64,000 nucleotides of DNA from an uncultured Mollicutes bacterium (GCA_900540705.1 UQGR01000003.1:6724-70723); one strand, 5' to 3'; positions 18,231 through 30,157 are shown, counted from the stretch's first letter. Made by a program: numbers and translations. Notes: generated by a model from the sequence alone, not told the origin.

Positions 18231-18280
18231 AATTGGTAAAAACTGGTAAAATCCATCGAAATTGGTCGAAATGCAGTCAA
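18231..18280 (+). promoter_or_regulatory. Ten-base-phased direct repeat region upstream of nrdD
   Basis: Five consecutive 10-mers share an A-start/AA-end pattern; GGTAAA occurs at 18235-18240 and 18245-18250 and TTGGTCGAA at 18262-18270, giving helically phased (T/C)TGGT copies at 18233, 18243 and 18262. They may be a protein-binding site or an AT-phased bend. A TATAAT at 18400-18405 is a possible -10 for nrdDG, with no good -35. No NrdR-box pair was seen in the 373-base gap 18092-18464. Confidence 0.3.
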
Positions 18281-18464
18281 GTTAACTTTACATTTTGCTT
18301 GTCAATAGAAAAAATGATAAATTTTTTTTATAGTTTTTCTAGAAAAAATTAAATAGAATAATAATGATATTTTCATAGTGCTTTCATATTTTTGTGTGCT
18401 ATAATAGGGATACTCTTGTGAGCTGAACGATAAGAATTTTCTAAAATTTTAAGGAGGTTATAGT

Positions 18465-20678
18465 ATGAAAATCATAAAGAGAAGTGGTACGGAAGTTCAA
18501 TTTGATATGAATAAAATCACTCAGGCGATTCGGAAGGCAAATGAAGAAGTATTAGATAGTGAAAAGCTGAGTGAGGAAATGATTGCAGAGCTTGCCAATA
18601 ATGTCTCTAAAAAATGTAAAAAGGCTAAGTATGCATTAAATGTAGAAGAAATCCAAAATTTAGTTGAAGATGAACTAATGCGTATAGATGCCTACAATAT
18701 TGCAAGAAAATATATAACCTATCGTTATAAACGGGCTTTAGTTCGTAAATCCAATTCCACGGATGAGCAAATCTTAAGCTTGATTGAATGTAATAATGAA
18801 GAGGTAAAACAAGAAAATTCAAATAAGAATCCTACAGTAAATAGTGTTCAAAGAGATTATATGGCAGGAGAGGTTAGCAAGGATATTACCAAGCGTTTCT
18901 TATTGCCAGAGGATATTGTAAAGGCTCATGAGGAAGGAGTTATCCACTTTCATGATTCAGACTATTTTGCTCAGCATATGCACAATTGCTGCTTGGTGAA
19001 TTTAGAGGATATGCTTCAAAATGGGACTGTAATCAGTGAAACAATGATTGAGAAGCCAAAGAGCTTTTCTACTGCCTGTAATGTTGCCACCCAGATTATT
19101 GCCCAGATTGCTTCTAGTCAGTATGGTGGACAATCTATCACCTTATCTCATTTAGCTCCATTTGTTGATATTTCTAGACAGAAGCTAATCACTGAGGTAA
19201 GAGAAGAATTCATTGCTCAAAACATTACCTTATCTGAAGAAAAGATTCGCCAGATTGCAGAGATGAGAGTTCGTAAAGAAATTAAAAAGGGCTGCCAAAT
19301 GATTCAGTATCAGGTAGTAACCCTGATGACGACAAATGGACAGGCTCCTTTTGTGACGGTATTCATGTATTTGAATGAGGTGCCAGAGGGACAGCTTAGA
19401 GACGATTTGGCTATCATTATAGAAGAAATGCTATATCAAAGAATATTAGGTGTTAAAAATGAAAAGGGAGTATACATTACACCTGCCTTCCCTAAGCTGA
19501 TTTATGTTCTTGAAGAGAATAACATTAAGCCAGAGGGAAAATATTATTACTTATCCGAGCTTGCTGCCCAGTGTACAGCGAAGCGCATGGTTCCAGACTA
19601 CATTTCTGAAAAGGTTATGAAGAGTCTGAAGATTAATGAAAATGGAGAAGGAGATTGTTATCCTTGTATGGGCTGTCGTTCCTTCTTGACCCCTGATTCT
19701 ACTATGCATTTAGGAAATATTGCAAACGCATTAAACTATGTAGAGGGGAAAGGTAAGTATTACGGTCGGTTCAATCAGGGCGTTGTAACCTTGAATTTGG
19801 TAGATGTTGCCTGTTCTTCTGGAAAAGATTTAGATAAATTTTGGAAAATCTTAGAGGAAAGATTAGAGCTGTGCTACCGCGCATTGATGTGTCGTCATAA
19901 ACGTCTTTTAGGTACCCCATCTGATGTGGCTCCTATTTTATGGCAGCATGGTGGTCTAGCTCGTTTAAAGAAGGGTGAGGTTATCGATAAGCTATTGTTT
20001 GACAATTACTCTACCATCTCTTTAGGGTATGCTGGTCTATGTGAATGTGTATATTATCTTACAGGAGATACGCATACTACAGAAGAGGGATCAAAGCTCG
20101 GCTTGGCGATTATGCAGAAGCTAAATGATGCTTGTGCAAAATGGAAGGCTCAGACCAATATCGGTTTCAGTGTATATGGAACACCACTAGAGTCTACAAC
20201 CTATAAATTTGCGAAAAATTTACAAAAGCGTTTTGGTATTATTCCAGGCGTTACAGATAAGAACTATATCACCAATAGCTATCATATCAATGTACGAGAG
20301 AAGATAGATGCATTTAGTAAATTGACCTTTGAGTCTAAGTTCCAAAAGCTATCTCCTGGTGGGGCAGTCAGTTATGTAGAGGTTCCAAATATGCAGAACA
20401 ATATTCCTGCCGTTTTAGCATTAATGACGCACATTTATGAAACCATTATGTATGCGGAGCTGAACACAAAGAGCGACTATTGTCAGTGCTGTGGATATAG
20501 CGGAGAAATCCAGATTGTAACAGATGCCGATGATAAGCTAGTTTGGGAATGTCCAAATTGTGGGAATCAGGATCAATCAAAGCTAAATGTAGCAAGACGT
20601 ACCTGCGGATATATTGGAACTCAGTTTTGGAATCAGGGAAGAACCCAGGAAATTAAGGAAAGAGTTCTTCATTTATAA
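18465..20678 (+). CDS. nrdD: Anaerobic ribonucleoside-triphosphate reductase
   Basis: 737 residues, the usual length. An N-terminal ATP-cone (MKIIKRSGTEVQFD, about 1-95) is followed by the class III reductase barrel (HFHDSDYF, NCCLVNLEDML, GGQSITL). A C-terminal zinc site uses CQCC and CPNC near 680-705, and the glycyl radical loop RRTCGYIG places the radical Gly near residue 715. It makes deoxyribonucleotides without oxygen using formate as the reductant in this family. AAGGAGG precedes the ATG. The stop shares a base with the nrdG start (TAATG), so the reductase and its activase are cotranslated. Confidence 0.97.
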   Translation: MKIIKRSGTEVQFDMNKITQAIRKANEEVLDSEKLSEEMIAELANNVSKKCKKAKYALNVEEIQNLVEDELMRIDAYNIARKYITYRYKRALVRKSNSTDEQILSLIECNNEEVKQENSNKNPTVNSVQRDYMAGEVSKDITKRFLLPEDIVKAHEEGVIHFHDSDYFAQHMHNCCLVNLEDMLQNGTVISETMIEKPKSFSTACNVATQIIAQIASSQYGGQSITLSHLAPFVDISRQKLITEVREEFIAQNITLSEEKIRQIAEMRVRKEIKKGCQMIQYQVVTLMTTNGQAPFVTVFMYLNEVPEGQLRDDLAIIIEEMLYQRILGVKNEKGVYITPAFPKLIYVLEENNIKPEGKYYYLSELAAQCTAKRMVPDYISEKVMKSLKINENGEGDCYPCMGCRSFLTPDSTMHLGNIANALNYVEGKGKYYGRFNQGVVTLNLVDVACSSGKDLDKFWKILEERLELCYRALMCRHKRLLGTPSDVAPILWQHGGLARLKKGEVIDKLLFDNYSTISLGYAGLCECVYYLTGDTHTTEEGSKLGLAIMQKLNDACAKWKAQTNIGFSVYGTPLESTTYKFAKNLQKRFGIIPGVTDKNYITNSYHINVREKIDAFSKLTFESKFQKLSPGGAVSYVEVPNMQNNIPAVLALMTHIYETIMYAELNTKSDYCQCCGYSGEIQIVTDADDKLVWECPNCGNQDQSKLNVARRTCGYIGTQFWNQGRTQEIKERVLHL

Positions 20679-21196
20679 TGAATTATGCGGAAATTAAAAA
20701 ATTAGATATTGCCAATGGATTAGGAGTTCGAGTATCCTTATTTGTCAGTGGCTGTACGCACCATTGTAAAAATTGCTTTAATGCCATTGCCTGGGACTTT
20801 CACTATGGACAACCTTTTACACCAGAGGTAGAACAAGAACTGATTGAGGCCCTGAAACACCCTATGGTAGCTGGGTTAACCCTATTAGGGGGAGAACCCT
20901 TAGAACCTCAGAATCAGTATGGCTTATTTCCTTTTCTTAAAAGGGTTAAACAGGAGTTGCCTGAAAAAAATATTTGGTGTTATACTGGCTATACGCTTGA
21001 GGCTGACCTATTGACAGGAAGAGCTCATATCGATATTACAGACGATCTTTTATCTATGATAGACGTCTTAGTAGATGGTAAATTTATAGAGGAGCTAAAG
21101 GATATTACCTTGAAGTTTAGAGGCTCTTCTAATCAGAGGCTTATTGATTTAAAAAGAACTCTATTAGATCAATCTCTACATTTATTGAAATTATAA
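20678..21196 (+). CDS. nrdG: Anaerobic ribonucleotide reductase activating protein (radical SAM)
   Basis: 172 residues with the radical-SAM cluster motif CTHHCKNC (CxxxCxxC) near residue 26 and a GGEPLEP segment for SAM binding. It installs the glycyl radical on NrdD using SAM and a 4Fe-4S cluster. The gene is coupled to nrdD by a one-base overlap and ends the operon at a hairpin terminator. Confidence 0.96.
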   Translation: MNYAEIKKLDIANGLGVRVSLFVSGCTHHCKNCFNAIAWDFHYGQPFTPEVEQELIEALKHPMVAGLTLLGGEPLEPQNQYGLFPFLKRVKQELPEKNIWCYTGYTLEADLLTGRAHIDITDDLLSMIDVLVDGKFIEELKDITLKFRGSSNQRLIDLKRTLLDQSLHLLKL

Positions 21197-21225
21197 GCTT
21201 TGTGAAAAATCACAGGGCTTTTTTT
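21196..21225 (+). terminator. Intrinsic terminator after nrdDG
   Basis: AGCTTTGTG (21196-21204) pairs with CACAGGGCT (21211-21219) with two mismatches inside, followed by a run of seven T. Confidence 0.7.
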
Positions 21226-21339
21226 GTGAAAAAGATGTTTTAAAATCTCATTTTTTCCTTAATTTTTATAGAGAAAAAAGAGTAAATTTGCAGAAATTAT
21301 GATATAATAAGAATACATTTATCAATGGAGGAGTTTTAG

Positions 21340-23319
<1,980 letters not shown>

Positions 23320-23340
23320 ATAGAACAATAGGAGCATTTT

Positions 23341-26151
23341 ATGGATCAAATCATCATTAAGGGTGCTAGAGAGAATAATTTAAAAAACATTTCAATTGAG
23401 CTCCCTAAAAATAAATTAATAGTTATGACAGGATTATCTGGCTCTGGTAAATCCTCTTTAGCCTTTGATACCATTTATCAGGAGGGGCAAAGACGATTTG
23501 TAGAATCTTTATCCAGCTATGCCAGACAATTTATAGGGTCTATGGAAAAGCCTGATGTGGATAGTATAGAGGGGCTTTCTCCAGCCATTTCCATTGATCA
23601 AAAATCTGCAAGCCATAATCCTCGTTCTACAGTTGGAACTGTTACAGAAATTTACGACTATTTGCGTGTCTTATTTGCTAGAATAGGAACACCTTATTGT
23701 CCTACCCATCATATTCCTATTTCATCCTTTTCCAATGAACAGATTGTGAATAAGATATTAGAAATGCCTGAAGGATCTAAGCTATATATTACCTCTCCAG
23801 TTGTCTTTAGAGAAAAGGGAGAACATAAAAATATTTTTACTAAATATCTGCAGGAGGGCTTTGTTAGAGCTATTGTAGATGGAGAACTAGTGGAGCTAGA
23901 TAGTGAAATCAGCTTAGAAAAAAATAAAAAGCATACGATTGAAATTGTAGTAGAACGCTTGATTCTTAAGGAAGGCGTTAGAAGTAGAATAGCTGAGGCA
24001 GTAGAGCTTGCTGTAAAATTTTCAAAAGGATATGTAGAGGTCATCAGTGACTCACAAACTTATTTTTATTCTACCGTTCATGCCTGTCCAGAATGTGGAT
24101 ATTCCCTAGCCACCTTAGAGCCAAGACTCTTTTCCTTTAATAGTCCTCTTGGGGCGTGTCCAGATTGTAATGGCTTAGGGAAGAAGCTGACGGTTTCTCC
24201 AGATTTAATCATTGAAGAGGATAAATCTCTAGAGAAAGGGTGTATTGTACCCTATAAGAACCAGGAGAAGGAAAATCTTAATAATCTAATGCTAGAACAA
24301 ACCTGTAAGTTTTATGGGATAGATATGAAGAAGCCCTTTAAGGACTTGCCAGAGGAGCATAAACGGACTATTTTATATGGGTCAAAGGATAGAATTGATT
24401 ATAAAATGCGTTCGACTAGCGGCAGAATCCATGATAAAAAGGAATACTTTGAGGGGATTATAACCAATTTCCAAAGAAGATATGTGGAAACCAATAGTGA
24501 CTGGATTCGCGACTGGATTGAGGGCTATATGGTAGAGCATCAGTGTCAATCCTGCAAGGGGGCCCGTTTAAATCCTAGTGTATTAAATATTTTTATTGAG
24601 GGAAAAAATATTTTTGATATTTGCTCTATGTCCATTGATGAGCTTTTAGACTGGTTTGAGCAATTATCCCTATCCGAGGAAAAGCAGGTCATTTCTAGAT
24701 TAGCCATTAAAGAGATTAAGGATAGACTACGCTTTTTAAAGAATGTAGGATTAGAGTATTTGACCTTAAGTCGTAGTGCTGAAACTCTTTCTGGAGGAGA
24801 AGCTCAAAGAATTCGACTGGCAACTCAAATAGGCTCTCGTCTTACTGGAGTTCTTTATGTCTTAGATGAGCCATCGATTGGACTTCACCAAAGAGATAAC
24901 GAAAGACTCATAAAAACCTTGAAGGAAATGCGGGATTTAGGAAATACCCTTATCGTCGTTGAGCATGATGATGAGACGATGAAGGCCTGTGATTACCTAG
25001 TAGATATCGGGCCTAGGGCTGGTATTCATGGTGGAGAGGTTGTTGCCTACGGAACTCCACAGGAGGTTATGCAAAATCCAAACAGCATAACAGGGGCTTA
25101 TCTATCAGGAAAAGAAAAAATTGATATTCCTCAGCAAAGAAGAAAAGGGAATAAGAAATTTATTAAAATCTATGGAGCTAAGGAAAATAACCTTAAGAAT
25201 ATCAATGTGACAATTCCTTTAGGAGTCATCACCTGTGTTACTGGTGTATCTGGGTCTGGAAAGTCAACTTTGGTCAATGAAATTCTTTATAAAAATGCCT
25301 ATGTGAAGCTCTATTCTGCCAAGAAGGTTTCTCCTGGTCAAGTGAAAAAAATTGAGGGCTTAGAGCATATTGACCGCATCGTTCATATTTCCCAGCAGCC
25401 AATTGGCCGTACTCCTCGAAGCAATCCAGCCACCTATACAGGTGTATTCGATGATATTAGAGATTTATTCAGCCAAACCACAGATGCCAAGGTCAAGGGC
25501 TACGATAAATCTAGATTTTCCTTTAACGTCAAGGGTGGTCGCTGTGAAGCCTGTTCTGGAGATGGAGTTAAACGAATCTCTATGCACTTTTTACCAGACG
25601 TGTATGTTCCTTGTGAGGTATGTCATGGGACAAGATATCAACAGGAAACTTTGAACATTCGCTTTAAGGAAAAAAGTATTGCTGATGTATTAGATATGAC
25701 CGTAGAGGATGCCGTTACCTTTTTTGATGCATTTCCAAAAATCAAGGCAAAGCTTCAGACCATCAATGATGTTGGGTTAGGCTATATTAAGCTTGGTCAA
25801 TCCTCAACAACGCTTTCTGGCGGAGAAGCTCAAAGAGTTAAGCTTGCCTATGAGCTGCATTCTAGAATTACGCCAAGAACGCTCTATATATTAGATGAGC
25901 CAACGACAGGACTCCATGTGGATGACATTAAAAGACTTATGGAGGTCATCGCTAGAATTGCAGATGCTGGAGCGTCTGTCATTATCATCGAGCACAATTT
26001 AGATGTAATTAAGCTGGCGGACTATATTATTGATCTAGGACCAGAGGGTGGCAATCGTGGAGGAACAGTTCTGTTCGAGGGAACTCCAGAAGAGCTTGTT
26101 AAGCTGGATACCTCCTATACGGCAAAATATTTAAAACCTTTACTAAAATAG
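23341..26151 (+). CDS. uvrA: Excinuclease ABC subunit A
   Basis: 936 residues. Two ABC ATPase modules have Walker A motifs GLSGSGKSSL (31-40) and GVSGSGKSTL (about 638), signature LSGGEAQR in each half, and Walker B LDEPSIG and LDEPTTG. Zinc fingers are at CPECG...CPDC and CEAC...CEVC. UvrA is the damage-sensing ATPase of nucleotide excision repair. uvrB is not in the window. A strong terminator follows directly. Confidence 0.98.
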   Translation: MDQIIIKGARENNLKNISIELPKNKLIVMTGLSGSGKSSLAFDTIYQEGQRRFVESLSSYARQFIGSMEKPDVDSIEGLSPAISIDQKSASHNPRSTVGTVTEIYDYLRVLFARIGTPYCPTHHIPISSFSNEQIVNKILEMPEGSKLYITSPVVFREKGEHKNIFTKYLQEGFVRAIVDGELVELDSEISLEKNKKHTIEIVVERLILKEGVRSRIAEAVELAVKFSKGYVEVISDSQTYFYSTVHACPECGYSLATLEPRLFSFNSPLGACPDCNGLGKKLTVSPDLIIEEDKSLEKGCIVPYKNQEKENLNNLMLEQTCKFYGIDMKKPFKDLPEEHKRTILYGSKDRIDYKMRSTSGRIHDKKEYFEGIITNFQRRYVETNSDWIRDWIEGYMVEHQCQSCKGARLNPSVLNIFIEGKNIFDICSMSIDELLDWFEQLSLSEEKQVISRLAIKEIKDRLRFLKNVGLEYLTLSRSAETLSGGEAQRIRLATQIGSRLTGVLYVLDEPSIGLHQRDNERLIKTLKEMRDLGNTLIVVEHDDETMKACDYLVDIGPRAGIHGGEVVAYGTPQEVMQNPNSITGAYLSGKEKIDIPQQRRKGNKKFIKIYGAKENNLKNINVTIPLGVITCVTGVSGSGKSTLVNEILYKNAYVKLYSAKKVSPGQVKKIEGLEHIDRIVHISQQPIGRTPRSNPATYTGVFDDIRDLFSQTTDAKVKGYDKSRFSFNVKGGRCEACSGDGVKRISMHFLPDVYVPCEVCHGTRYQQETLNIRFKEKSIADVLDMTVEDAVTFFDAFPKIKAKLQTINDVGLGYIKLGQSSTTLSGGEAQRVKLAYELHSRITPRTLYILDEPTTGLHVDDIKRLMEVIARIADAGASVIIIEHNLDVIKLADYIIDLGPEGGNRGGTVLFEGTPEELVKLDTSYTAKYLKPLLK

Positions 26152-26160
26152 TGGGGTGAG

Positions 26161-26195
26161 AAATCCTTTGTTGCTAGAACGTACAAAGGATTTTT
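26161..26195 (+). terminator. Intrinsic terminator after uvrA
   Basis: AAATCCTTTG (26161-26170) pairs with CAAAGGATTT (26184-26193), followed by T-rich sequence. Confidence 0.85.
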
Positions 26196-26261
26196 GTTTG
26201 CTTATTTATTAATCTTATTATATAATAAAATGGTATTTTAAAAAGTGAAGGAGGTGAAAAC

Positions 26262-26813
26262 ATGAATGAAGAGAAAAAAGCAGAAATCCGCAGGAGCTTA
26301 GAAAGCTTTCAGCAACAGCTGGAGGACTTGAAAAAATCTAATCCAGAAGGAGATTATGAACAGCTTGAGCTTATAATAAAGAAGCTGGGAGATATGCTAG
26401 AAGGAGTAGAACAAAAAAATTATCTGTTAAAAACGATTTTAAAGGGGATATTATTTTTCATTCTACTCTATCTCATATATTTGGTCAGTGTATGTATGGT
26501 TTTAGGCTTTGGCTTTACCTATTTAAATATCAATGATTTTCAAAGACTTTCCTATTTGGTTCCGATTACCTCTTTGGTTATTTTGATTGCTCATCGAATT
26601 ATTGAGGCAGCCTTAAACACCTATAAGACGACCTATCCTCTTTTTCATTTTGTAGTGTTAAACCTTCTATTTATATTTGTGATGTCTTTTTTAGATACCC
26701 TTTGTTTTCATGTTTTCACCAATATTTGGCAGTCATTAGGTGCCTTAATTGCAGTTTGTGTGTTTTCCGCTATTGGTGAATTTTATTTATCAAAAAAATT
26801 TTTATTTCTCTAG
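26262..26813 (+). CDS. Small membrane protein with N-terminal coiled coil
   Basis: 183 residues. Residues about 1-55 are charged and helical, likely a coiled coil (SLESFQQQLEDLKK); four hydrophobic helices follow (about 62-85, 95-115, 125-145, 155-175). AAGGAGGTG upstream is a near-perfect ribosome site. It starts the operon that continues with hprK, nine bases downstream. No family is recognised and no enzymatic motif is visible; a TATAAT-like element lies at about 26216-26224. Confidence 0.65.
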   Translation: MNEEKKAEIRRSLESFQQQLEDLKKSNPEGDYEQLELIIKKLGDMLEGVEQKNYLLKTILKGILFFILLYLIYLVSVCMVLGFGFTYLNINDFQRLSYLVPITSLVILIAHRIIEAALNTYKTTYPLFHFVVLNLLFIFVMSFLDTLCFHVFTNIWQSLGALIAVCVFSAIGEFYLSKKFLFL

Positions 26814-26822
26814 GAGACGACT

Positions 26823-27767
26823 ATGGATTATATTACAATAGAAAAAATCATGAAGGATAATAAACTGGAACTGGTGAGCGGCGCTGCTGGACTTAAGAGA
26901 CATTGTATAGAGGATATGATTACTAGACCAGGGCTGGAATTTACAGGCTTCTTTGATTATTTTGATGCAAAACGAGTAATTTTAGTAGGTTCTAAAGAGG
27001 TTACCTTTTTGAGCCGTCAGACCAAAGAACTTATCGAACAAAATGTTAGAAAAATATTTGAATGTCATCCTCCATGTATTGTGTTTAGCTTAAAGGTCTC
27101 TATTCCTGAGATTTTTATAAGGCTAGGAGATGAATACGGAATATGTATTTTAAAGAGTAATATGCGTACGACTCCAACCTCCTCTAAGCTGTATAACTAT
27201 CTTCAGGAGCATCTGGCTGAGACAATCTCAGTGCATGGAACCTTTTTGGATATCAATGGAATGGGAACCTTGATTATTGGTAAGAGTGGTATTGGTAAAT
27301 CAGAAACCTCCTTGGATTTGATTAAGAGAGGTCATCAGCTGATTGCCGATGACTTAGTTGAGATAATGGAAAAGGAACCAGGAAACCTGATTGGAACGGC
27401 TCCTGATATCCTAAAGCGATATATGGAAATCCGAGGCATTGGTATCGTTGATGTTGTAACCATGTTTGGGGCAGGGGCGTATCGGGATAGAAAAAATTTA
27501 CGACTAGTAGTAGAGCTTGAGGCCTGGAATGAGGATAAATATTATGACCGTATCGGCTTAGAGCATCAAACGATAAAATATTTTAATACAGAGATTACCA
27601 AAATAACGATTCCGGTATTACCTGGTAGAACGGTATCTTTACTTGTTGAATCGGCGGCTATGAATGAGAAGCTGAAGCTTTTAGGCCATTTTGCAGCCTT
27701 AGATTTTGTTTCTCAGGTAGATAAAAAAGCAAAAGAAGGAGGAAAGGAACATGATGAATTACATTGA
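26823..27767 (+). CDS. hprK: HPr kinase/phosphorylase
   Basis: 314 residues. The N-terminal domain (about 1-130) precedes the P-loop GKSGIGKSE (153-161), then the HPrK signature IRGIGIVDVV near 203 and the C-terminal helix. It phosphorylates or dephosphorylates Ser46 of HPr in catabolite control. It overlaps the lgt-ppaX fusion by 17 bases; in B. subtilis the same order hprK-lgt-ppaX occurs, where PpaX hydrolyses the pyrophosphate formed by HprK phosphorylase activity. Confidence 0.97.
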   Translation: MDYITIEKIMKDNKLELVSGAAGLKRHCIEDMITRPGLEFTGFFDYFDAKRVILVGSKEVTFLSRQTKELIEQNVRKIFECHPPCIVFSLKVSIPEIFIRLGDEYGICILKSNMRTTPTSSKLYNYLQEHLAETISVHGTFLDINGMGTLIIGKSGIGKSETSLDLIKRGHQLIADDLVEIMEKEPGNLIGTAPDILKRYMEIRGIGIVDVVTMFGAGAYRDRKNLRLVVELEAWNEDKYYDRIGLEHQTIKYFNTEITKITIPVLPGRTVSLLVESAAMNEKLKLLGHFAALDFVSQVDKKAKEGGKEHDELH

Positions 27768-29214
27768 TCCTGTAGCCTTTAAATTATTTAATGCTGAGGT
27801 TAGATGGTATGCCATCTTTATCCTTTTAGGGGTTGTTCTTGCAGTAATTGCGGGAGTACGGGAAGGAAAGAAGATAGGAATTCCCAGTGAGTATATTTAC
27901 ACAGGGGTATGTATCGTTTTACCCTGTGCGATTTTAGGAGCTAGATTATGGTGGGATTTATTCAATATCGATAAGATTCATTCCTTTATTGACGTCTTTG
28001 CCATCTGGGATGGCGGACTTGCGATTCAGGGGGGAGTGATTGCTGCGCTGATAACCATTTATTTTTATTGCCGATATCGAAAATTTTCCTTCTATCGTAT
28101 TTTAGATGTTGTGGCTCCTGGATTCTTGATTGGTCAAATTTGTGGCCGTTGGGGGAACTTTTGTAATCATGAGCTGTATGGACCTATTGTAAAGCATCCT
28201 GATTTTCTAAAGTCTATTCCAATATTAGGAGAAAATATGTTCATTGATGGTGCCTATCGTCATCCCGTATTTCTATATGAATCTCTGCTGAACCTTGTCG
28301 GTCTAGTCATTATGCTCGTTTTTAGAAGAAAGTTTAAAAAGCTTGAGTCTGGGGATTTGATTGGCGGATATTTGGTATGGTATGGAATCGTTCGTATATT
28401 CACCGAATCCTTACGTATGAATAGTGGAGTTAATGAGCCTCTAATGGCAGGCCCTATCCCAATGTCCATTCTAACCAGTGTAATCTTTATTCTTTGTGGT
28501 ATTGCCTTTTTGGTTACCAAGCGGTTTATTGGGCCACGAACCAATTATGCAAAGCTGATGGAAACGATAAAAGAAAATAAATATGATACCGTTTTATTTG
28601 ATTTGGATGGAACCTTATTGAACACAAGAGAATTAATCAATCGCAGCTTTGTCCATACCTTTGAACACTTTAGACCAGATCATGTCTTGACAGATGAGGA
28701 GCTGGATTCCTTTTTTGGACCATCCTTACGTCAAACCTTTTCTCGGTATAGTACAGACGAGCAGGAAATTGAAGAGATGATACAGTATTACCGAGAATTC
28801 AATGTGGCTAGTCACGATGAGATGGTAACTGCCTTTCCAGGGGCTAAGTCATTGATCCGTACCTTGGCGAGAAAGGGATATAAGCTTGGCGTAGTTTCCT
28901 CTAAGAAGACGGACTTGGTAGAGCATGGATTAGAAATTTTTGGAATGCGTGACAAAATCAAGGTGATTATCGGTGAAGAGGATGTCAAGAATCCTAAGCC
29001 AGATCCTGAAGGAATCTTAGAGGCTATGCGAATTTTGGATAGTAAAAAGGCACTTTATGTTGGAGATGGTGTAGGTGATATAGAGGCTGGGAAGAATGCT
29101 GGGATTGATACGATTGGAGTGTTATACTCTGACCGTAAGGAACAAATTTTGGCAGCTGAACCAACCTATACCATTCATTCATTAGATCAAATTTTAGCAA
29201 TTTTAGTGGAGTGA
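27751..29214 (+). CDS. lgt: Fusion: prolipoprotein diacylglyceryl transferase (Lgt) + PpaX-like HAD phosphatase
   Basis: 487 residues. Residues about 1-268 form Lgt, a seven-helix membrane enzyme that transfers diacylglycerol to lipobox cysteines, with WDGGLAIQGG and the signature GRWGNFCNHELYG. Residues about 275-487 form a complete HAD hydrolase of PpaX/Gph type: DTVLFDLDGTLLNT (motif I), VVSSKK, and GDGVGDIEAGKNAG (motif IV), all intact. In B. subtilis lgt and ppaX are adjacent separate genes, so this is a gene fusion. Lgt's C-terminus lies on the cytoplasmic side, which suits a soluble phosphatase. ATGATG offers two starts three bases apart; GGAGGAAAGG precedes them. Confidence 0.93.
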   Translation: MMNYIDPVAFKLFNAEVRWYAIFILLGVVLAVIAGVREGKKIGIPSEYIYTGVCIVLPCAILGARLWWDLFNIDKIHSFIDVFAIWDGGLAIQGGVIAALITIYFYCRYRKFSFYRILDVVAPGFLIGQICGRWGNFCNHELYGPIVKHPDFLKSIPILGENMFIDGAYRHPVFLYESLLNLVGLVIMLVFRRKFKKLESGDLIGGYLVWYGIVRIFTESLRMNSGVNEPLMAGPIPMSILTSVIFILCGIAFLVTKRFIGPRTNYAKLMETIKENKYDTVLFDLDGTLLNTRELINRSFVHTFEHFRPDHVLTDEELDSFFGPSLRQTFSRYSTDEQEIEEMIQYYREFNVASHDEMVTAFPGAKSLIRTLARKGYKLGVVSSKKTDLVEHGLEIFGMRDKIKVIIGEEDVKNPKPDPEGILEAMRILDSKKALYVGDGVGDIEAGKNAGIDTIGVLYSDRKEQILAAEPTYTIHSLDQILAILVE

Positions 29215-29218
29215 TAGT

Positions 29219-30157
29219 ATGAGCTTTTCGTATGATGTGAAGGAAGATATCCTAAAATTTAATAGTGATGCCTCTTCACATCTCTTAGAGCTAGAGGCCT
29301 TCCTCAGATTATCAGGAGAGCTGATTCTTTCTAAGCCACCAAAGCTGGTTTTCTCCAGCTCCAACATGCATATCCTAAGATATATGCTAGGGCTAATCAA
29401 GAAGCTTTATATAGATTCTGAGTTTGTGATAGAGTCCAGAACCCAGCAAAAGCTGAAGCATAAAACTATTTATTCGTGTATATTGGAAAAGCCTACTCAG
29501 ACGATTCTAGAGGATATTTCCATGCTGGATGCTGTTCCATTTAACAAGGATGAGATTATAGGAGATCCTTTAAAAAGTATTGCCTATTTAAGAGGGGCTT
29601 TTTTGGCAAAGGGGAGTGTGAATGACCCTAAGACTTCAAATTATCATTTAGAGATATCTGCAGATAAGGATACAGAGGTTATTTTCTTACAGAGAATTAT
29701 GAATGAGTTTCAACTCAATGCTCGAATCGCTAAAAGAAGAAATCGATTTATTGTTTATATTAAGGAAAAGGATTTAATCGTAGAATTTTTAAGGCGTATT
29801 GGAGCCAATGTCTCTATGAATGAATTTGAAAATGTCATCATCAAGCGTGAGCTGTCTGCCAATATCAACCGTCTTTTAAATATTGATGTTGCCAACCAGC
29901 AAAAGACAAACCGGTCCGCAAAGGAACAACTAAAATATATCCGGTATCTAGAATATAATTACCCTTTAGAAAAGCTTGATCCTAAGCTGTTAAGAATAAT
30001 GAAGGTCAGAAAGGAAAATCCAGAGGCCTCCTTATCTGAGCTCATGGATATTATCAATCAAGCCTATGATGAAAACATTACCAAATCGGGGCTGAATCAC
30101 CGATTTAGAAAAATCAAGGAAATTGCGTTAGATTTTGAAAGCAGAAGGAATTCATAA
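29219..30157 (+). CDS. whiA: DNA-binding protein WhiA
   Basis: 312 residues, standard length. An N-terminal domain starting MSFSYDVKEDI and two LAGLIDADG-like modules with degenerate motifs (RLSGEL, YLRGAFLAKGSVND) are followed by a C-terminal HTH (SLSELMDIINQ, KSGLNHRFRKIKEIA). WhiA is a widespread Gram-positive factor linked to sporulation in actinobacteria and cell division in Bacillus. It starts 4 bases after lgt-ppaX and abuts acpS with no gap. Confidence 0.96.
   Translation: MSFSYDVKEDILKFNSDASSHLLELEAFLRLSGELILSKPPKLVFSSSNMHILRYMLGLIKKLYIDSEFVIESRTQQKLKHKTIYSCILEKPTQTILEDISMLDAVPFNKDEIIGDPLKSIAYLRGAFLAKGSVNDPKTSNYHLEISADKDTEVIFLQRIMNEFQLNARIAKRRNRFIVYIKEKDLIVEFLRRIGANVSMNEFENVIIKRELSANINRLLNIDVANQQKTNRSAKEQLKYIRYLEYNYPLEKLDPKLLRIMKVRKENPEASLSELMDIINQAYDENITKSGLNHRFRKIKEIALDFESRRNS

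Noticed and set aside
18092..18464. NrdR boxes upstream of nrdD
   Set aside because: No pair of the conserved ACACTATATATAGTGT-like elements was visible.
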